NCBI RefSeq assembly: GCF_002006345.1
Contig: NZ_LZZM01000073.1
Coordinates: 1 to 64,000 of the forward strand
Length of the DNA: 64,000 nt
Direction of reading: 5' to 3'
From: Clostridium puniceum
Lineage (GTDB): Bacteria > Bacillota > Clostridia > Clostridiales > Clostridiaceae
The translations under genes were made by a program, and so were the position numbers. Below the pieces are notes generated by a model. It did no database searches, was not told the origin of the DNA, and saw nothing but the letters and a program-made list of their open reading frames with translations. Numbering within the stretch: position 1 is the stretch's first letter; each line of letters opens with the position of its first letter. Of this stretch, positions 11,158 through 19,521 are shown piece after piece.

Positions 11158-11249
11158 TTTACCTAATATCTAACTATTAGGTAAATATGCTACCTAGTCT
11201 AAGGTCAAATATATATTGTATCATAGACTTATTATTTCTTTCATATGCC
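11158..11249. repeat. Intergenic repeat element copy C (one clear end)
   Basis: The end at 11226-11249 reads, on the minus strand, GGCATATGAAAGAAATAATA then AGTC, nearly identical to the right end of the element at 31042-31200. Interior similarity to that copy includes TATGCTA, CTAGTC and TTGTATCATA, and an ACCTAATA block. The opposite end is not recognisable, so this copy is probably truncated. It lies between nusB and the asp23 hairpin. Confidence 0.5.
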
Positions 11250-11265
11250 TTAACTCACATAGAAA

Positions 11266-11290
11266 CACCCTCTGAAAGCTTCAGAGGGTG
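11266..11290 (-). terminator. Hairpin after asp23
   Basis: A perfect 10-base stem (CACCCTCTGA / TCAGAGGGTG) with a 5-base loop begins 10 bases past the asp23 stop. The following minus-strand T-tract is short (TTTC), so it may be a weak terminator or an RNA-end stabiliser. Confidence 0.6.
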
Positions 11291-11299
11291 AAAATCAAA

Positions 11300-11680
11300 C
11301 TAGTTAGATTCACTTTCTTCCTTTTTTGGCAGATAAATATTTTGAACATAAATATTAACAGCTTCCACATATAATCCAGTCATAGCTTCAACAGTCTTTT
11401 TAACATTATCTTGAACCTGAGCTACAACCTCCATGATTTTTCTTCCATACTCAACTGCCACACTCATTTCTATAATAGCTTTATCTTCTTCTAATGTTAC
11501 TTTACTTGCTTTTGCAGTATTTTTTTTACCTTTAAATATATTTGTCAAGTTACTTGCAACTCCCACTTGGTAATCTAATACCCCTTCTATTTCCTGAGCT
11601 GCAATTCCAGCTATAACGCTTACTACTTCATCAGAGATCTTAACGACTCCAATATTTTCTTCTCTAACTAAATCTTCCAT
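11300..11680 (-). CDS. Asp23/Gls24 family envelope stress protein (YqhY-like)
   Basis: A 126-residue cytosolic Asp23-domain protein. It contains VVSVIAGIAAQEIEGVLDYQ and the C-terminal VNIYVQNIYLP typical of the family. The B. subtilis counterpart YqhY is encoded next to accC and nusB and is linked to control of fatty acid synthesis. Here it sits between spoIIIAH and nusB, the usual place. It has AGGAGG before the start and its own candidate promoter at 11733-11761. Confidence 0.9.
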   Translation of the reverse strand: MEDLVREENIGVVKISDEVVSVIAGIAAQEIEGVLDYQVGVASNLTNIFKGKKNTAKASKVTLEEDKAIIEMSVAVEYGRKIMEVVAQVQDNVKKTVEAMTGLYVEAVNIYVQNIYLPKKEESESN

Positions 11681-11732
11681 GTTACTTAACCTCCTAGGTT
11701 TTGTAATAACAAAACATGATAATCTTGTGTTT

Positions 11733-11761
11733 ATTATATCAAATATAATTTAACATTACAA
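11733..11761 (-). promoter_or_regulatory. Candidate sigma-A promoter for asp23
   Basis: On the minus strand TTGTAA (11756-11761) is separated by exactly 17 bases from TATAAT (11733-11738). It lies between the spoIIIAH stop and asp23, which would allow vegetative expression independent of the sporulation operon upstream. Confidence 0.6.
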
Positions 11762-11780
11762 TTATATTATGGTTTTTATA

Positions 11781-12293
11781 CTATTTTTGAACTTCTATTA
11801 TAACATCTTTTATTTTTGAAATGTCTTGAACTATTTCTTGTATTGCAACACTTTCATTTTCTTGAAGCCCAGCTGGTGATTTAACTATTACTGTTGCTTT
11901 ATTTGAGTCTAGTCTGCATAAAACATCTTCATAACCTTTATTTTTTATACTAAGTTCTATTCTTCCTTCATTATCCTTTACCATTGTTTTTTGAGTTAAC
12001 TCTTTTGTAGCAGCTTCTTTTTGTTCTTTTGATGTATTTGAATCTGAAATTATAGAATTTAAAGTTTGGATTGTTGCTGAATCTTGCTGTTCTCTTGAAC
12101 TTCTGGATTCATAAAAATAATTTTTTTGATTTAATGCTTCTGTATCTTCTTCATTTACTTTTTCAGTAGACAAAACTTGACTTAAATCTGTCGGATCATT
12201 TAATCCCCCATTATTAAGTTTTGCTGCTAGCATTCCTACACATAATATTAATGCTAGTAATGTAAATATAATCCCACATTGTTTCTTTGTCAT
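11781..12293 (-). CDS. spoIIIAH: Stage III sporulation protein AH
   Basis: The mother-cell membrane protein whose extracellular domain binds forespore SpoIIQ to form the A-Q feeding channel. The 170-residue protein has a single N-terminal membrane segment (about 7-25) and a C-terminal YscJ/FliF-like ring-building domain (about 95-170). It is shorter than the B. subtilis protein (218 aa) because the linker is reduced. Last gene of the spoIIIA operon. Confidence 0.93.
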   Translation of the reverse strand: MTKKQCGIIFTLLALILCVGMLAAKLNNGGLNDPTDLSQVLSTEKVNEEDTEALNQKNYFYESRSSREQQDSATIQTLNSIISDSNTSKEQKEAATKELTQKTMVKDNEGRIELSIKNKGYEDVLCRLDSNKATVIVKSPAGLQENESVAIQEIVQDISKIKDVIIEVQK

Positions 12294-12332
12294 AATAAAT
12301 TACCTCCCATCCCTTTTCTATAAAATTATATG

Positions 12333-12962
12333 CTACTTCTTCATGCTATATACATTAACCTTATCTAAACTTAAGTTATATAGTTTAGATACAGCTTGCT
12401 CAATTTCATATTTTGTTTTACTATTTTCAGCTCCTTCCGCAATTATTATGACTCCACAAATTTTCGGCTTATATGTTGTTAATATAAATGGCTCATTATT
12501 ACCATCAGATGTTGTCATGACAACCTTTGATCCATCCGTATCTTGATTATTCACCCTCTTTCCGCCTTCATTATCACTTTCTTCTGTAGTTGATTTCTGA
12601 GTACTCTTATCATAAGCTGGGACTTTTTGTTCCCCTTGTTCAAAAGACATCATTACCTCAACATCACCAATTCCATTCATTTTCTTTAATATATTTTTTA
12701 AATCTATTTTTTGTTTTTCTTCATAATTTTTTTCATCTACTTGAACTATTTCATTTCTATCTTTAGCAGTTGATATATTAATAGGATCACCTTGATTATT
12801 GTTTCCTGATAATTTATTGCTGATTAAATTTTTACTGTTTGGAACCAGCACATTAACTGCAATTAAAATAAATCCTAAAACTAAACATAAAGCTATTAAA
12901 TTTTTCAATTGTTTTTGATCTAATATTTTCTTAATTTCTTCAATAATTTTATTTTTCCCCAA
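12333..12962 (-). CDS. spoIIIAG: Stage III sporulation protein AG
   Basis: A 209-residue ring-forming component of the A-Q sporulation channel. It has one transmembrane segment (about 22-42) and an extracellular region with DLKNILKKMNGIGDVEVMMSF (ring-building motif) and a CGVIIIAEGAENSKTKYEI segment. It lies 12 bases downstream of spoIIIAF. Confidence 0.93.
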   Translation of the reverse strand: MGKNKIIEEIKKILDQKQLKNLIALCLVLGFILIAVNVLVPNSKNLISNKLSGNNNQGDPINISTAKDRNEIVQVDEKNYEEKQKIDLKNILKKMNGIGDVEVMMSFEQGEQKVPAYDKSTQKSTTEESDNEGGKRVNNQDTDGSKVVMTTSDGNNEPFILTTYKPKICGVIIIAEGAENSKTKYEIEQAVSKLYNLSLDKVNVYSMKK

Positions 12963-12974
12963 AGCTTATACCTC

Positions 12975-13580
12975 CTATTCCTCTAATTTATATACTTCTA
13001 TTTTTTCCTTTGGAATCTTTAATTCTTTAGCTGCAAATTCAATTATTTCTGCATATTCTTTATTCACTTCCTTCTCATTATTTTGTTCTTTATCTTTTAT
13101 CACTATTTTTTTTATCTTATTTATTTTATTTTCACCAACACCTATCTTTAATTTTTTTATCTTTAAAGTTATATTAGTGAAATTTACATCACAATCTATT
13201 TCACTCTTAAATATCATATTCTTAAATTGATTTTTAAGTAGACTGTCACAATTTTTATTAAAATTATTTATAAATGCTGTCTTTCTGCTATCTTCCTTCT
13301 TTTCATTTGCTTTTAGCATATCTATATTACCTAAATTAGTTTTATCTTTATTTTGAGAAAACACTGCTTCATAACTTTCTATACTACCTGCAATATTTTT
13401 TTCTCCATTTGATATAAATTCTATAATTGGATTTAAAATTACACTTATTAATATTAAACCTAAAATAAATTTAATATATTTTTTCATTTTGTTATTAGGT
13501 GATATAAGCTCTACAGCACTTATGAATATAAGCATAGTCACAAGGGTTATCACAATATTCTTAAGAGTTTCTATAAACAT
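12975..13580 (-). CDS. spoIIIAF: Stage III sporulation protein AF
   Basis: A membrane component of the A-Q channel with two N-terminal membrane segments (ETLKNIVITLVTMLIFISAV and KYIKFILGLILISVIL) and a soluble C-terminal domain. I place the start at ATG 13578-13580 (201 aa), 5 bases past the spoIIIAE stop and behind an AGGA-type site; the longer frame reaching 13667 lies inside spoIIIAE and adds an implausible N-terminus. Confidence 0.92.
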   Translation of the reverse strand: MFIETLKNIVITLVTMLIFISAVELISPNNKMKKYIKFILGLILISVILNPIIEFISNGEKNIAGSIESYEAVFSQNKDKTNLGNIDMLKANEKKEDSRKTAFINNFNKNCDSLLKNQFKNMIFKSEIDCDVNFTNITLKIKKLKIGVGENKINKIKKIVIKDKEQNNEKEVNKEYAEIIEFAAKELKIPKEKIEVYKLEE

Positions 13581-13585
13581 AAGTC

Positions 13586-15046
13586 CTATCCCCCAACTAT
13601 AAATCTTCCAGATGATGCCATAATACCAATCAATATAAAGAACATTAAACTTACAGTTAAAACACATGATGTTATTAATACCATAGAATTTCCTGCTGCT
13701 TCCAAGGATTTTGTTATCCTTGAATCGCTTATTGGTTCAATTAATGATGCTGATAATTTATATATAAATGTAATTAATATAAGTTTAATCAATGGATGTA
13801 ATAGAATTAAAATAATTACAACCAACCCAATGGAACTTATAGCATTTTTTATTACCAGTGAATATCCTGCAACAGATGTAATTGCATCTGAAAAAGCTTT
13901 TCCAACTATAGGAATAAAATTGTCTACTGCAAATTTTGCTGTTTTAAGTGTTACTGCATCCATAGTAGTTGCTGTTATTCCTCGAATTGTTAATAACCCT
14001 ATAAAGACTGTCACTATAATCCCTTGAAACCATATGGTGATCTGCTTAAATAATTTACATAAATTTGTTATTTTGTGCTCTGAAGAGATATTATTTGCAA
14101 ATTCTAATACAAAAATCATTAGTATCATTGGAATTATAATATTAGAATAAATTTTAGGTATAAATACAACTGCACCAAGTACAATTGGATCTAAGGTTAC
14201 AGCTGATGTAATTCCTCCTGCAAGAGAAATCATAGTAATAAGTATTGGAAGCAGAGCACTCATAAAATCCGAAATATTGATTATTACTTCTTTTGCAACT
14301 GAAATTGAAATTATAAAACTCTTTGAAAGAATCATTATTATCAATGCATAACAGGCATAGAAAGCAACTTGAGATATGCTTTCATCTGAAAATGCATCTT
14401 GAAGATTTTTCAGTAGTGAACATATTATTGCTATTGTAACTATTGATAATGTGAGTTTTAAAACACTTTTAACTTCCTTAAAAACAATGCTTAAAACTGC
14501 ATTTAAAATATTATGAAAAGAAAGATTCCCTGTGCCTTCCTTAATATATTCTTTTATATAATCCACTGGATTGAGAGTATCCATAAGTTCCTCATCTGTT
14601 TTCATCTTCTTTATATAATCATATAGGGAATTAATTTCTTCCTTTGCACTTCCTCCTAAATCATCTATACTGATTTCATTTTCGATAACTTGTTTTGCTT
14701 CTAATTTATCAGATCCATTTTTACTTTCTAATTTATTGACTCTAAATTTTTTACTTTCTGGTTCATTGGCTACACTTTTTTTAGTTTCTCCTTCACTAAA
14801 TATATATTTTTTATTATCTAATTCTTTGTTTTCATTTTGTTTATTTTCTATTTGAATATCATTCTTTTCTTTACCTCCTAAATTACTAGCTTCATGTATA
14901 CTACTGTTTATACTTATATTACTTTCAAATTCACCTGCATAAACATTGTCACCTTCAAAAAATGTATAATTCGGAATTATTTCCATAATCATATTAATTA
15001 TAAAACCTATTATTAATATAAAAGTAACTCTTCTTATCTTCTTCAT
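13586..15046 (-). CDS. spoIIIAE: Stage III sporulation protein AE
   Basis: A polytopic membrane protein of the A-Q channel. The chosen start ATG 15044-15046 (486 aa) has AGGTG 6 bases upstream; the GTG three codons earlier overlaps that site. The product has a signal-like segment (about 7-27), then a long hydrophilic, Lys/Glu-rich stretch up to about residue 130 with near-repeats such as EPESKK, KLESK and KLEAK, then about seven membrane segments. The B. subtilis protein is about 400 aa, so the charged insert accounts for the extra length. Confidence 0.92.
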   Translation of the reverse strand: MKKIRRVTFILIIGFIINMIMEIIPNYTFFEGDNVYAGEFESNISINSSIHEASNLGGKEKNDIQIENKQNENKELDNKKYIFSEGETKKSVANEPESKKFRVNKLESKNGSDKLEAKQVIENEISIDDLGGSAKEEINSLYDYIKKMKTDEELMDTLNPVDYIKEYIKEGTGNLSFHNILNAVLSIVFKEVKSVLKLTLSIVTIAIICSLLKNLQDAFSDESISQVAFYACYALIIMILSKSFIISISVAKEVIINISDFMSALLPILITMISLAGGITSAVTLDPIVLGAVVFIPKIYSNIIIPMILMIFVLEFANNISSEHKITNLCKLFKQITIWFQGIIVTVFIGLLTIRGITATTMDAVTLKTAKFAVDNFIPIVGKAFSDAITSVAGYSLVIKNAISSIGLVVIILILLHPLIKLILITFIYKLSASLIEPISDSRITKSLEAAGNSMVLITSCVLTVSLMFFILIGIMASSGRFIVGG

Positions 15047-15055
15047 AAATAACAC

Positions 15056-15439
15056 CTACATTATCTGTAATATAGAATTTAATACAGCCATAAGTATTGG
15101 AATAGCAAGTACTAAAATCATTATTTTCCCTGAAAGATCTATTTGTGCTGCAAGGCTATCTGCATTGGCATCCTTGCACAAAGCACTCGAAAATGATGCT
15201 ATATATGCTATTGCCAAAATTTTTAATACTATCCCAATATAAACTGTATCTATATTGGCTTTATCAGCAATTTGTCTTAAAAAATCAATTATCTCTTTAA
15301 GTGGTTCTATCATAATAAGGAAAATTAATGATCCAGCAGTTAAAGTAAGTAATGTATTCAATTCACTTTTGGAATTCCTAAATAACAATATAACAAATAA
15401 TGTTACATATGATATTCCTACTATTTTTATTATTAACAT
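15056..15439 (-). CDS. spoIIIAD: Stage III sporulation protein AD
   Basis: A 127-residue protein with four predicted membrane helices; SpoIIIAC/AD are small membrane proteins of the sporulation channel. Spacing of 9 bases to spoIIIAE and 8 from spoIIIAC supports co-transcription. Confidence 0.93.
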   Translation of the reverse strand: MLIIKIVGISYVTLFVILLFRNSKSELNTLLTLTAGSLIFLIMIEPLKEIIDFLRQIADKANIDTVYIGIVLKILAIAYIASFSSALCKDANADSLAAQIDLSGKIMILVLAIPILMAVLNSILQIM

Positions 15440-15447
15440 AACTACAC

Positions 15448-15645
15448 CTACATTATGAACATAGTTTTAACAGTACTAAATAAATCTCCTATAATTGAAA
15501 TTATCATTAGAAGAATTATTACAACTCCTGCAATATTAGTAATGGCTGCTATTTCCCCTTTTCCACTACTAGTTAATACCTTATCTAAAACCACCAGAAG
15601 TATTCCTGCCCCACCAATTTTAAAAAGAATACTTATATCATGCAT
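15448..15645 (-). CDS. spoIIIAC: Stage III sporulation protein AC
   Basis: A 65-residue protein with two membrane helices, the typical SpoIIIAC size. It is separated from spoIIIAB by 144 bases that carry an inverted repeat and a repeat-family end, so the operon has an insertion here. Confidence 0.93.
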   Translation of the reverse strand: MHDISILFKIGGAGILLVVLDKVLTSSGKGEIAAITNIAGVVIILLMIISIIGDLFSTVKTMFIM

Positions 15646-15672
15646 TTACCTTCCCCCAATCCTTATTTGCTT

Positions 15673-15706
15673 CAATTGACAATTGACCATGGGTACTTGT
15701 CAATTG
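15673..15706. repeat. Inverted repeat between spoIIIAB and spoIIIAC
   Basis: CAATTGACAA (15673-15682) and TTGTCAATTG (15697-15706) form a perfect 10-base inverted repeat with a 14-base loop. There is no T-run on either side, so it is not an obvious terminator. Similar AATTG/GTTAAC-rich short repeats occur at 48630. Confidence 0.5.
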
Positions 15707-15730
15707 ATTTTACATCTCTATGAAATTTTT

Positions 15731-15751
15731 TATATAATTTTTGAATATGCC
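15731..15751. repeat. Repeat-family end (copy H)
   Basis: On the minus strand this reads GGCATATTCAAAAATTATAT, matching the GGCAYRTTCRAAAAATAA end type of the elements at 31042 and 52840. It sits inside the spoIIIA operon between AB and AC. Only one end is recognisable. Confidence 0.4.
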
Positions 15752-15789
15752 TTATTAATTTATTTTTCTAAATTAAATACTTGAGAACT

Positions 15790-16308
15790 TTATATTATAA
15801 ATATTATTATCATTGCACCTAAACAGATTCCAAGATACCTATAAAGCTTTATATTTTTTTTTGCAATTTCATCAGCTTCTCGTAAATTCATTTTTATCCC
15901 TTCAATTGCTAAAGAAAATATCTTTTCTTGTCCATAAACACCTGATTCACCAAGAGACTTAAAGAAATCTACCATTACTTTTTTATCCTCATCATATAAA
16001 TAAAATTTATTTTCTAACAAAGCAAACTCTTCTATGGCACCTTCATATACACTTTCTACATCACCTTTTACCAACCTATTTGTAATAGCTTTAATAAATA
16101 TACTGGAAGGTTCACATAACTTATTAGAAATTTTTTCAAAGGCCTCTGGCAAAGGTGTTGTTCCATATACAATTTCATTTTCAAGAATTATTAAGCCTTT
16201 TAAAATTTCTTTAAGCTCATCTTGCCTTCTTCTAAAAGTTTCTCCATATGCAAAGCCTATGTAGGTACTTATAATAAATATGCTAATTATAAAAATTATT
16301 TTAAGCAT
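15790..16308 (-). CDS. spoIIIAB: Stage III sporulation protein AB
   Basis: A 172-residue GspF-like membrane protein with a helix at each end (about 3-20 and 153-172). SpoIIIAB and the ATPase SpoIIIAA resemble type II secretion/pilus components. Its start overlaps spoIIIAA by 13 bases. Confidence 0.93.
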   Translation of the reverse strand: MLKIIFIISIFIISTYIGFAYGETFRRRQDELKEILKGLIILENEIVYGTTPLPEAFEKISNKLCEPSSIFIKAITNRLVKGDVESVYEGAIEEFALLENKFYLYDEDKKVMVDFFKSLGESGVYGQEKIFSLAIEGIKMNLREADEIAKKNIKLYRYLGICLGAMIIIFII

Positions 16309-17225
16309 ATATTTTCACCACCCTTTAGACTAAATACCTTTTCAATTGTTCCAATTCCATGTCTATTACTTAAAATTATAGATCGTTCTAAAATTTCATT
16401 GTCAAGCAAATCAGAAAAAACTTTTCGCTTATATAAATCTTCAACTGTAAAGCCGTGGATTGTAGTAATTATATTCACACCTGAATTAAAAGCCATCATA
16501 AATGCTTCAATATCACCTTTAGTTCCAATTTCATCGCAAATCAAAACTTCTGGTGAAAGACTTCTAATAGCCATAATAAGCCCTTCTCTTTTTAAACAAT
16601 TATCTAAAACATCTGTCCTAATTCCTAAATCACTTTGAGGAATTCCAAAATGACAAGCTCCTATTTCGCTTCTTTCATCTATAACAACAACTTTTCGCCC
16701 TTTTACACCTAAGGAAGGTATTCCATTTGATATATTCCTTGCTATATCTCTTAAAATTGTTGTCTTACCACATTTAGGTGGTGAAATTATTATGGTATTA
16801 TAAATTCTATGTTCAGAAACAATAAATCTAATAATCTTATCTGAACATCCTATAACTTCTCTGGAAATTCTTATATTAATAGATGAAATATTTCTTATAG
16901 TCTTAACTTCGCCTTTTTCCATAACACATTCACCGGCTATACCAATTCTGTGTCCACCCTTTATAGTTATAAATCCTTGTCGTATATCTTCTTCATAAGC
17001 ATATAGTGAATAATTAGAAATTTTTTGAATCATACTTTTCAAGTCTTCCTTTGAAGGTATATAATTTATAATGCTTTCCCCATTTTTTGAATAAATTAAA
17101 ATAGGTTTTTGAATTTTAATTCTAATTTCATATATTTGTTCTTTAAGAAATCTATCCTTAAGTAAATTTCCTATTTCAAGTGGAAAAATCCCTATGATTT
17201 CTTCTTCACCTTTCAAAATCCTCAT
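16296..17225 (-). CDS. spoIIIAA: Stage III sporulation protein AA (ATPase)
   Basis: The ATPase of the spoIIIA system, required for sigma-G activity in the forespore. The 309-residue protein has Walker A PPKCGKTT at 149-156, a Walker B-like EVLICDEIG and downstream histidine segment TTIHG. First gene of the operon. An AGGAGG lies very close (2 bases) to the ATG at 17223-17225, so a slightly later start is possible. Confidence 0.94.
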   Translation of the reverse strand: MRILKGEEEIIGIFPLEIGNLLKDRFLKEQIYEIRIKIQKPILIYSKNGESIINYIPSKEDLKSMIQKISNYSLYAYEEDIRQGFITIKGGHRIGIAGECVMEKGEVKTIRNISSINIRISREVIGCSDKIIRFIVSEHRIYNTIIISPPKCGKTTILRDIARNISNGIPSLGVKGRKVVVIDERSEIGACHFGIPQSDLGIRTDVLDNCLKREGLIMAIRSLSPEVLICDEIGTKGDIEAFMMAFNSGVNIITTIHGFTVEDLYKRKVFSDLLDNEILERSIILSNRHGIGTIEKVFSLKGGENICLK

Positions 17226-17251
17226 TGCCTCCTCTCGCGTCTTTTATTTAA

Positions 17252-17281
17252 TTAATATGTAATGTTAACCTAAATTATTAC
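17252..17281 (-). promoter_or_regulatory. Candidate sigma-E promoter for spoIIIA operon
   Basis: On the minus strand GTAATAAT (17274-17281) and CATATTAA (17252-17259) are separated by 14 bases, resembling the sigma-E pattern of ATA-type -35 and CATAnnnT -10. spoIIIA is a mother-cell sigma-E operon in B. subtilis. The match is imperfect. Confidence 0.35.
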
Positions 17282-17302
17282 TGAAATATAATTAAACACA
17301 TT

Positions 17303-17340
17303 TAAAAAAAAGCTATCTTAAATCAAATTTTAAGATAGCC
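17303..17340 (-). terminator. Terminator after the zinc-ribbon gene
   Basis: GCTATCTTAAA pairs with TTTAAGATAGC around a short loop; the minus-strand transcript continues into eight T residues. It isolates the 17477-17845 gene from the spoIIIA operon. Confidence 0.85.
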
Positions 17341-17476
17341 CTTTAATATTTTAACATTTATATATTATTATATAGGTTCTAATTACTAAAATTCATAATT
17401 TGCAAATTTAACTTGTTTGCATTGCTAAAGAATATAAAATAAATTTAAATGAATAAACTTTTTTAGAACAATATAT

Positions 17477-17845
17477 TTAATTATCTTTAAGATTTTTATT
17501 ACAGTAAGGACATGGAATTTCATCATTGTTCGTTAATGTAGATTGTTCCATAAAAACTGGTTTATGACAATGAACACAAGTAATCTCTGTATATTCATCT
17601 TCAATGTCGTTTAACTCATCTATAGATAATTCTTCAAACAACTCATCTTGAATGTTACTTAAATCATCATCCATAAATTTAATATTTTCTTCAAGAGTTT
17701 CTTGATTTACAGCTAACTCTTCAATTTTTTCATTCATAATTTCTAAAATTGAAGTTACACTATTAAAGCACTCTTTATATTCCTCATTTTCTATTTTAGA
17801 CAAACTATTTTTTAACTCTTCAATTTTGCTTTTAAGTTCTTCCAT
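17477..17845 (-). CDS. Coiled-coil protein with C-terminal zinc ribbon (CD1247-like)
   Basis: A 122-residue protein found in clostridia between efp and spoIIIAA; its function is unknown. Residues 1-70 are helical and acidic, probably coiled coil. The C-terminal part has two CxxC pairs, CVHC and CPYC, typical of a zinc ribbon. It is a separate transcription unit: an efp terminator lies downstream of efp and another follows this gene. A GGGAG-type site precedes the ATG at 17845. Confidence 0.8.
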   Translation of the reverse strand: MEELKSKIEELKNSLSKIENEEYKECFNSVTSILEIMNEKIEELAVNQETLEENIKFMDDDLSNIQDELFEELSIDELNDIEDEYTEITCVHCHKPVFMEQSTLTNNDEIPCPYCNKNLKDN

Positions 17846-17928
17846 AGCTTCCCACTCCCTTTTTACTTATTCTTTATTTATTATAACGTAAATTTAAGAT
17901 ATCTAATATAACCATTATATATAAATAA

Positions 17929-17955
17929 AGTTGCTAAGCTTTATGCTTAGCAACT
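17929..17955 (-). terminator. Terminator after efp
   Basis: AGTTGCTAAGC (17929-17939) pairs perfectly with GCTTAGCAACT (17945-17955), with a 5-base loop, 12 bases past the efp stop. The minus-strand tail is CTTTATTTA. Confidence 0.8.
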
Positions 17956-17967
17956 CATATATAAATA

Positions 17968-18525
17968 CTAAACTCTTTCCATGTAATCGCCAGTTCTAGT
18001 ATCTACTCTTATAACATCACCTTCATTAACAAACATAGGAACATTTACTATTGCACCAGTTTCAAGAGTAGCTGGTTTTAATGCATTAGTAGTTGTATTT
18101 CCTTTAACACCTGGTTCAGAATGTGTAATTAATAATTCAACAAAGTTTGGTGCTTCTACTGAGAATGCATCCCCCTTAAAGAACTTAATTGTGGCAAACA
18201 TATTTTCCTTTAGGAATTTTATTGCATCTTCAACTTTTTCATAGTTTAAAGGAATTTGTTCATATGTTTCTTGATCCATGAAATAGTATAATTCTCCATC
18301 ACTATAAAGGTATTGCATTTCTTTTCTTTCAATTACAGCTTCCTGTAATTTTTCAGTTGGGTTAAATGTTCTATCTGTAACCCCACCTGAAATTACGTTT
18401 CTAAGTTTAGTTCTTACGAATGCTGCACCTTTTCCTGGTTTAACGTGTAAGAATTCTGTTACTGTAAATACTGAATTATCATACTCAAAAGTTGTTCCTT
18501 TTCTTATATCTCCTGCTGTTATCAT
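17968..18525 (-). CDS. efp: Translation elongation factor P
   Basis: EF-P relieves ribosome stalling at polyproline stretches. I use ATG 18523-18525 (185 aa, [10 protein letters not shown]), the family's normal N-terminus, with GGAGGG just upstream; a longer frame to 18558 adds 11 residues that homologues lack. The domain I tip is KPGKGAAF with Lys32 as the candidate modified residue. It is followed by its own terminator, and the upstream region holds a repeat-family end. Confidence 0.96.
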   Translation of the reverse strand: MITAGDIRKGTTFEYDNSVFTVTEFLHVKPGKGAAFVRTKLRNVISGGVTDRTFNPTEKLQEAVIERKEMQYLYSDGELYYFMDQETYEQIPLNYEKVEDAIKFLKENMFATIKFFKGDAFSVEAPNFVELLITHSEPGVKGNTTTNALKPATLETGAIVNVPMFVNEGDVIRVDTRTGDYMERV

Positions 18526-18580
18526 TAAATATCCCTCCAAATTTATAAAATAAGACATAAAATATAAAATAAGCTAATAC

Positions 18581-18608
18581 TATTTACTATTATCTTTATT
18601 CATATGCC
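18581..18608. repeat. Repeat-family end upstream of efp (copy E)
   Basis: On the minus strand the sequence begins GGCATATGAATAAAGATAAT, matching the GGCATATG end of the intergenic family. It lies 56 bases upstream of the efp start, within the likely promoter/leader. Confidence 0.4.
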
Positions 18609-18687
18609 TATTAAAATGTAACTTTATCTTCAAATATTAAGTCTAAATGCTTAATCGTTGACATAACACTCATATTTTATCAAAAGA

Positions 18688-18711
18688 CAGAAATAATTGC
18701 AATTATTTCTG
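18688..18711 (-). terminator. Terminator of the pilus operon
   Basis: A perfect 24-base palindrome (CAGAAATAATTG / CAATTATTTCTG) 36 bases past the stop of the last pilus gene. The minus-strand transcript continues TCTTTTG, a short T-tract. Confidence 0.65.
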
Positions 18712-18746
18712 CTTACTTTTTAATAAAAATTTATATTTTATTATGG

Positions 18747-19115
18747 TCAAACACTTTCCTTAGCACTTATTTCTAATACAACAGAATTTTCTCCTCTATT
18801 CTTAGTAATAATATAATCTCTTATTTCATAATTTTTAATTTTTGATACTTCATCTAACAGTTCTTGTTTATCACCTTCTATTTTTATCTTAACATACCAT
18901 TTCCCATTAATTTCATTTGCTGATAAGATATTTTTTTCTTTTAAACAACTTAACTCTTCATTAATTTCCTTTAAACTTTTATATTTAGTTATAGTACTTT
19001 TAACATTATATACCGAAACATCTTTTTCCTTATTTGCTTTATTTATAAAAAAAGTTTGTGCAGCCATAAGCATAATCATTATGATTATTAAAACGTACTT
19101 AACTATCTTACTCAT
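18747..19115 (-). CDS. PilO-like pilus assembly protein
   Basis: A 122-residue protein with one N-terminal membrane segment (about 5-24) and a small periplasmic-type domain with KSLKEINEELSCLKE. Position after a PilN-like gene and this topology suggest the PilO/GspM role in the inner platform. Sequence identity to named families is not evident by eye. It overlaps the preceding gene by 8 bases and ends the operon. Confidence 0.6.
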   Translation of the reverse strand: MSKIVKYVLIIIMIMLMAAQTFFINKANKEKDVSVYNVKSTITKYKSLKEINEELSCLKEKNILSANEINGKWYVKIKIEGDKQELLDEVSKIKNYEIRDYIITKNRGENSVVLEISAKESV

Positions 19116-19521
19116 ATAAATTTACTCCTAGTTTATATTTACCGTCATCTTTTAAATTAATATCACTTATTGATATAGACTTAGTACTCAAATTATTAAT
19201 ATCATCTAAACTATTAATTATGATTTCACCTTTATTTTTATTTATATATACCTCTTCTATATCCTCATTAAGAATATTTTCTATCCATAAATTTATTTGA
19301 TTAAATTCAATTTCATTTGGTTTATTCCTTTCTATATTCATCTTATCAATTGCAGGTACTTTTTTCATATCCTCAACACTTTTTGCAGTGCTAGGAAGCA
19401 AAATCAAATTTAATATAAAAAATAGCAAAAGTATTCCCTTTTCTTTTTTATTTATATTAGCCTGCTTTTTTTTATAAAATTTTTCTGGAATAAAATTTTT
19501 GCTTCTCATATATTTTTTCAT
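19108..19521 (-). CDS. PilN-like pilus assembly protein
   Basis: A 137-residue protein with a short basic cytoplasmic N-terminus, one membrane segment (about 28-45) and an extracytoplasmic region. Size and place between PilM-like and PilO-like genes suggest PilN/GspL-C. The ATG at 19519-19521 has GGAGAA 7 bases upstream although this makes it overlap the previous gene by 50 bases. Confidence 0.6.
   Translation of the reverse strand: MKKYMRSKNFIPEKFYKKKQANINKKEKGILLLFFILNLILLPSTAKSVEDMKKVPAIDKMNIERNKPNEIEFNQINLWIENILNEDIEEVYINKNKGEIIINSLDDINNLSTKSISISDINLKDDGKYKLGVNLYE

Noticed and set aside
16222-16638. A 138-codon plus-strand ORF opposite spoIIIAA/AB.
   Set aside because: Antisense to two well-identified, overlapping sporulation genes; long antisense frames are common in AT-rich coding DNA.
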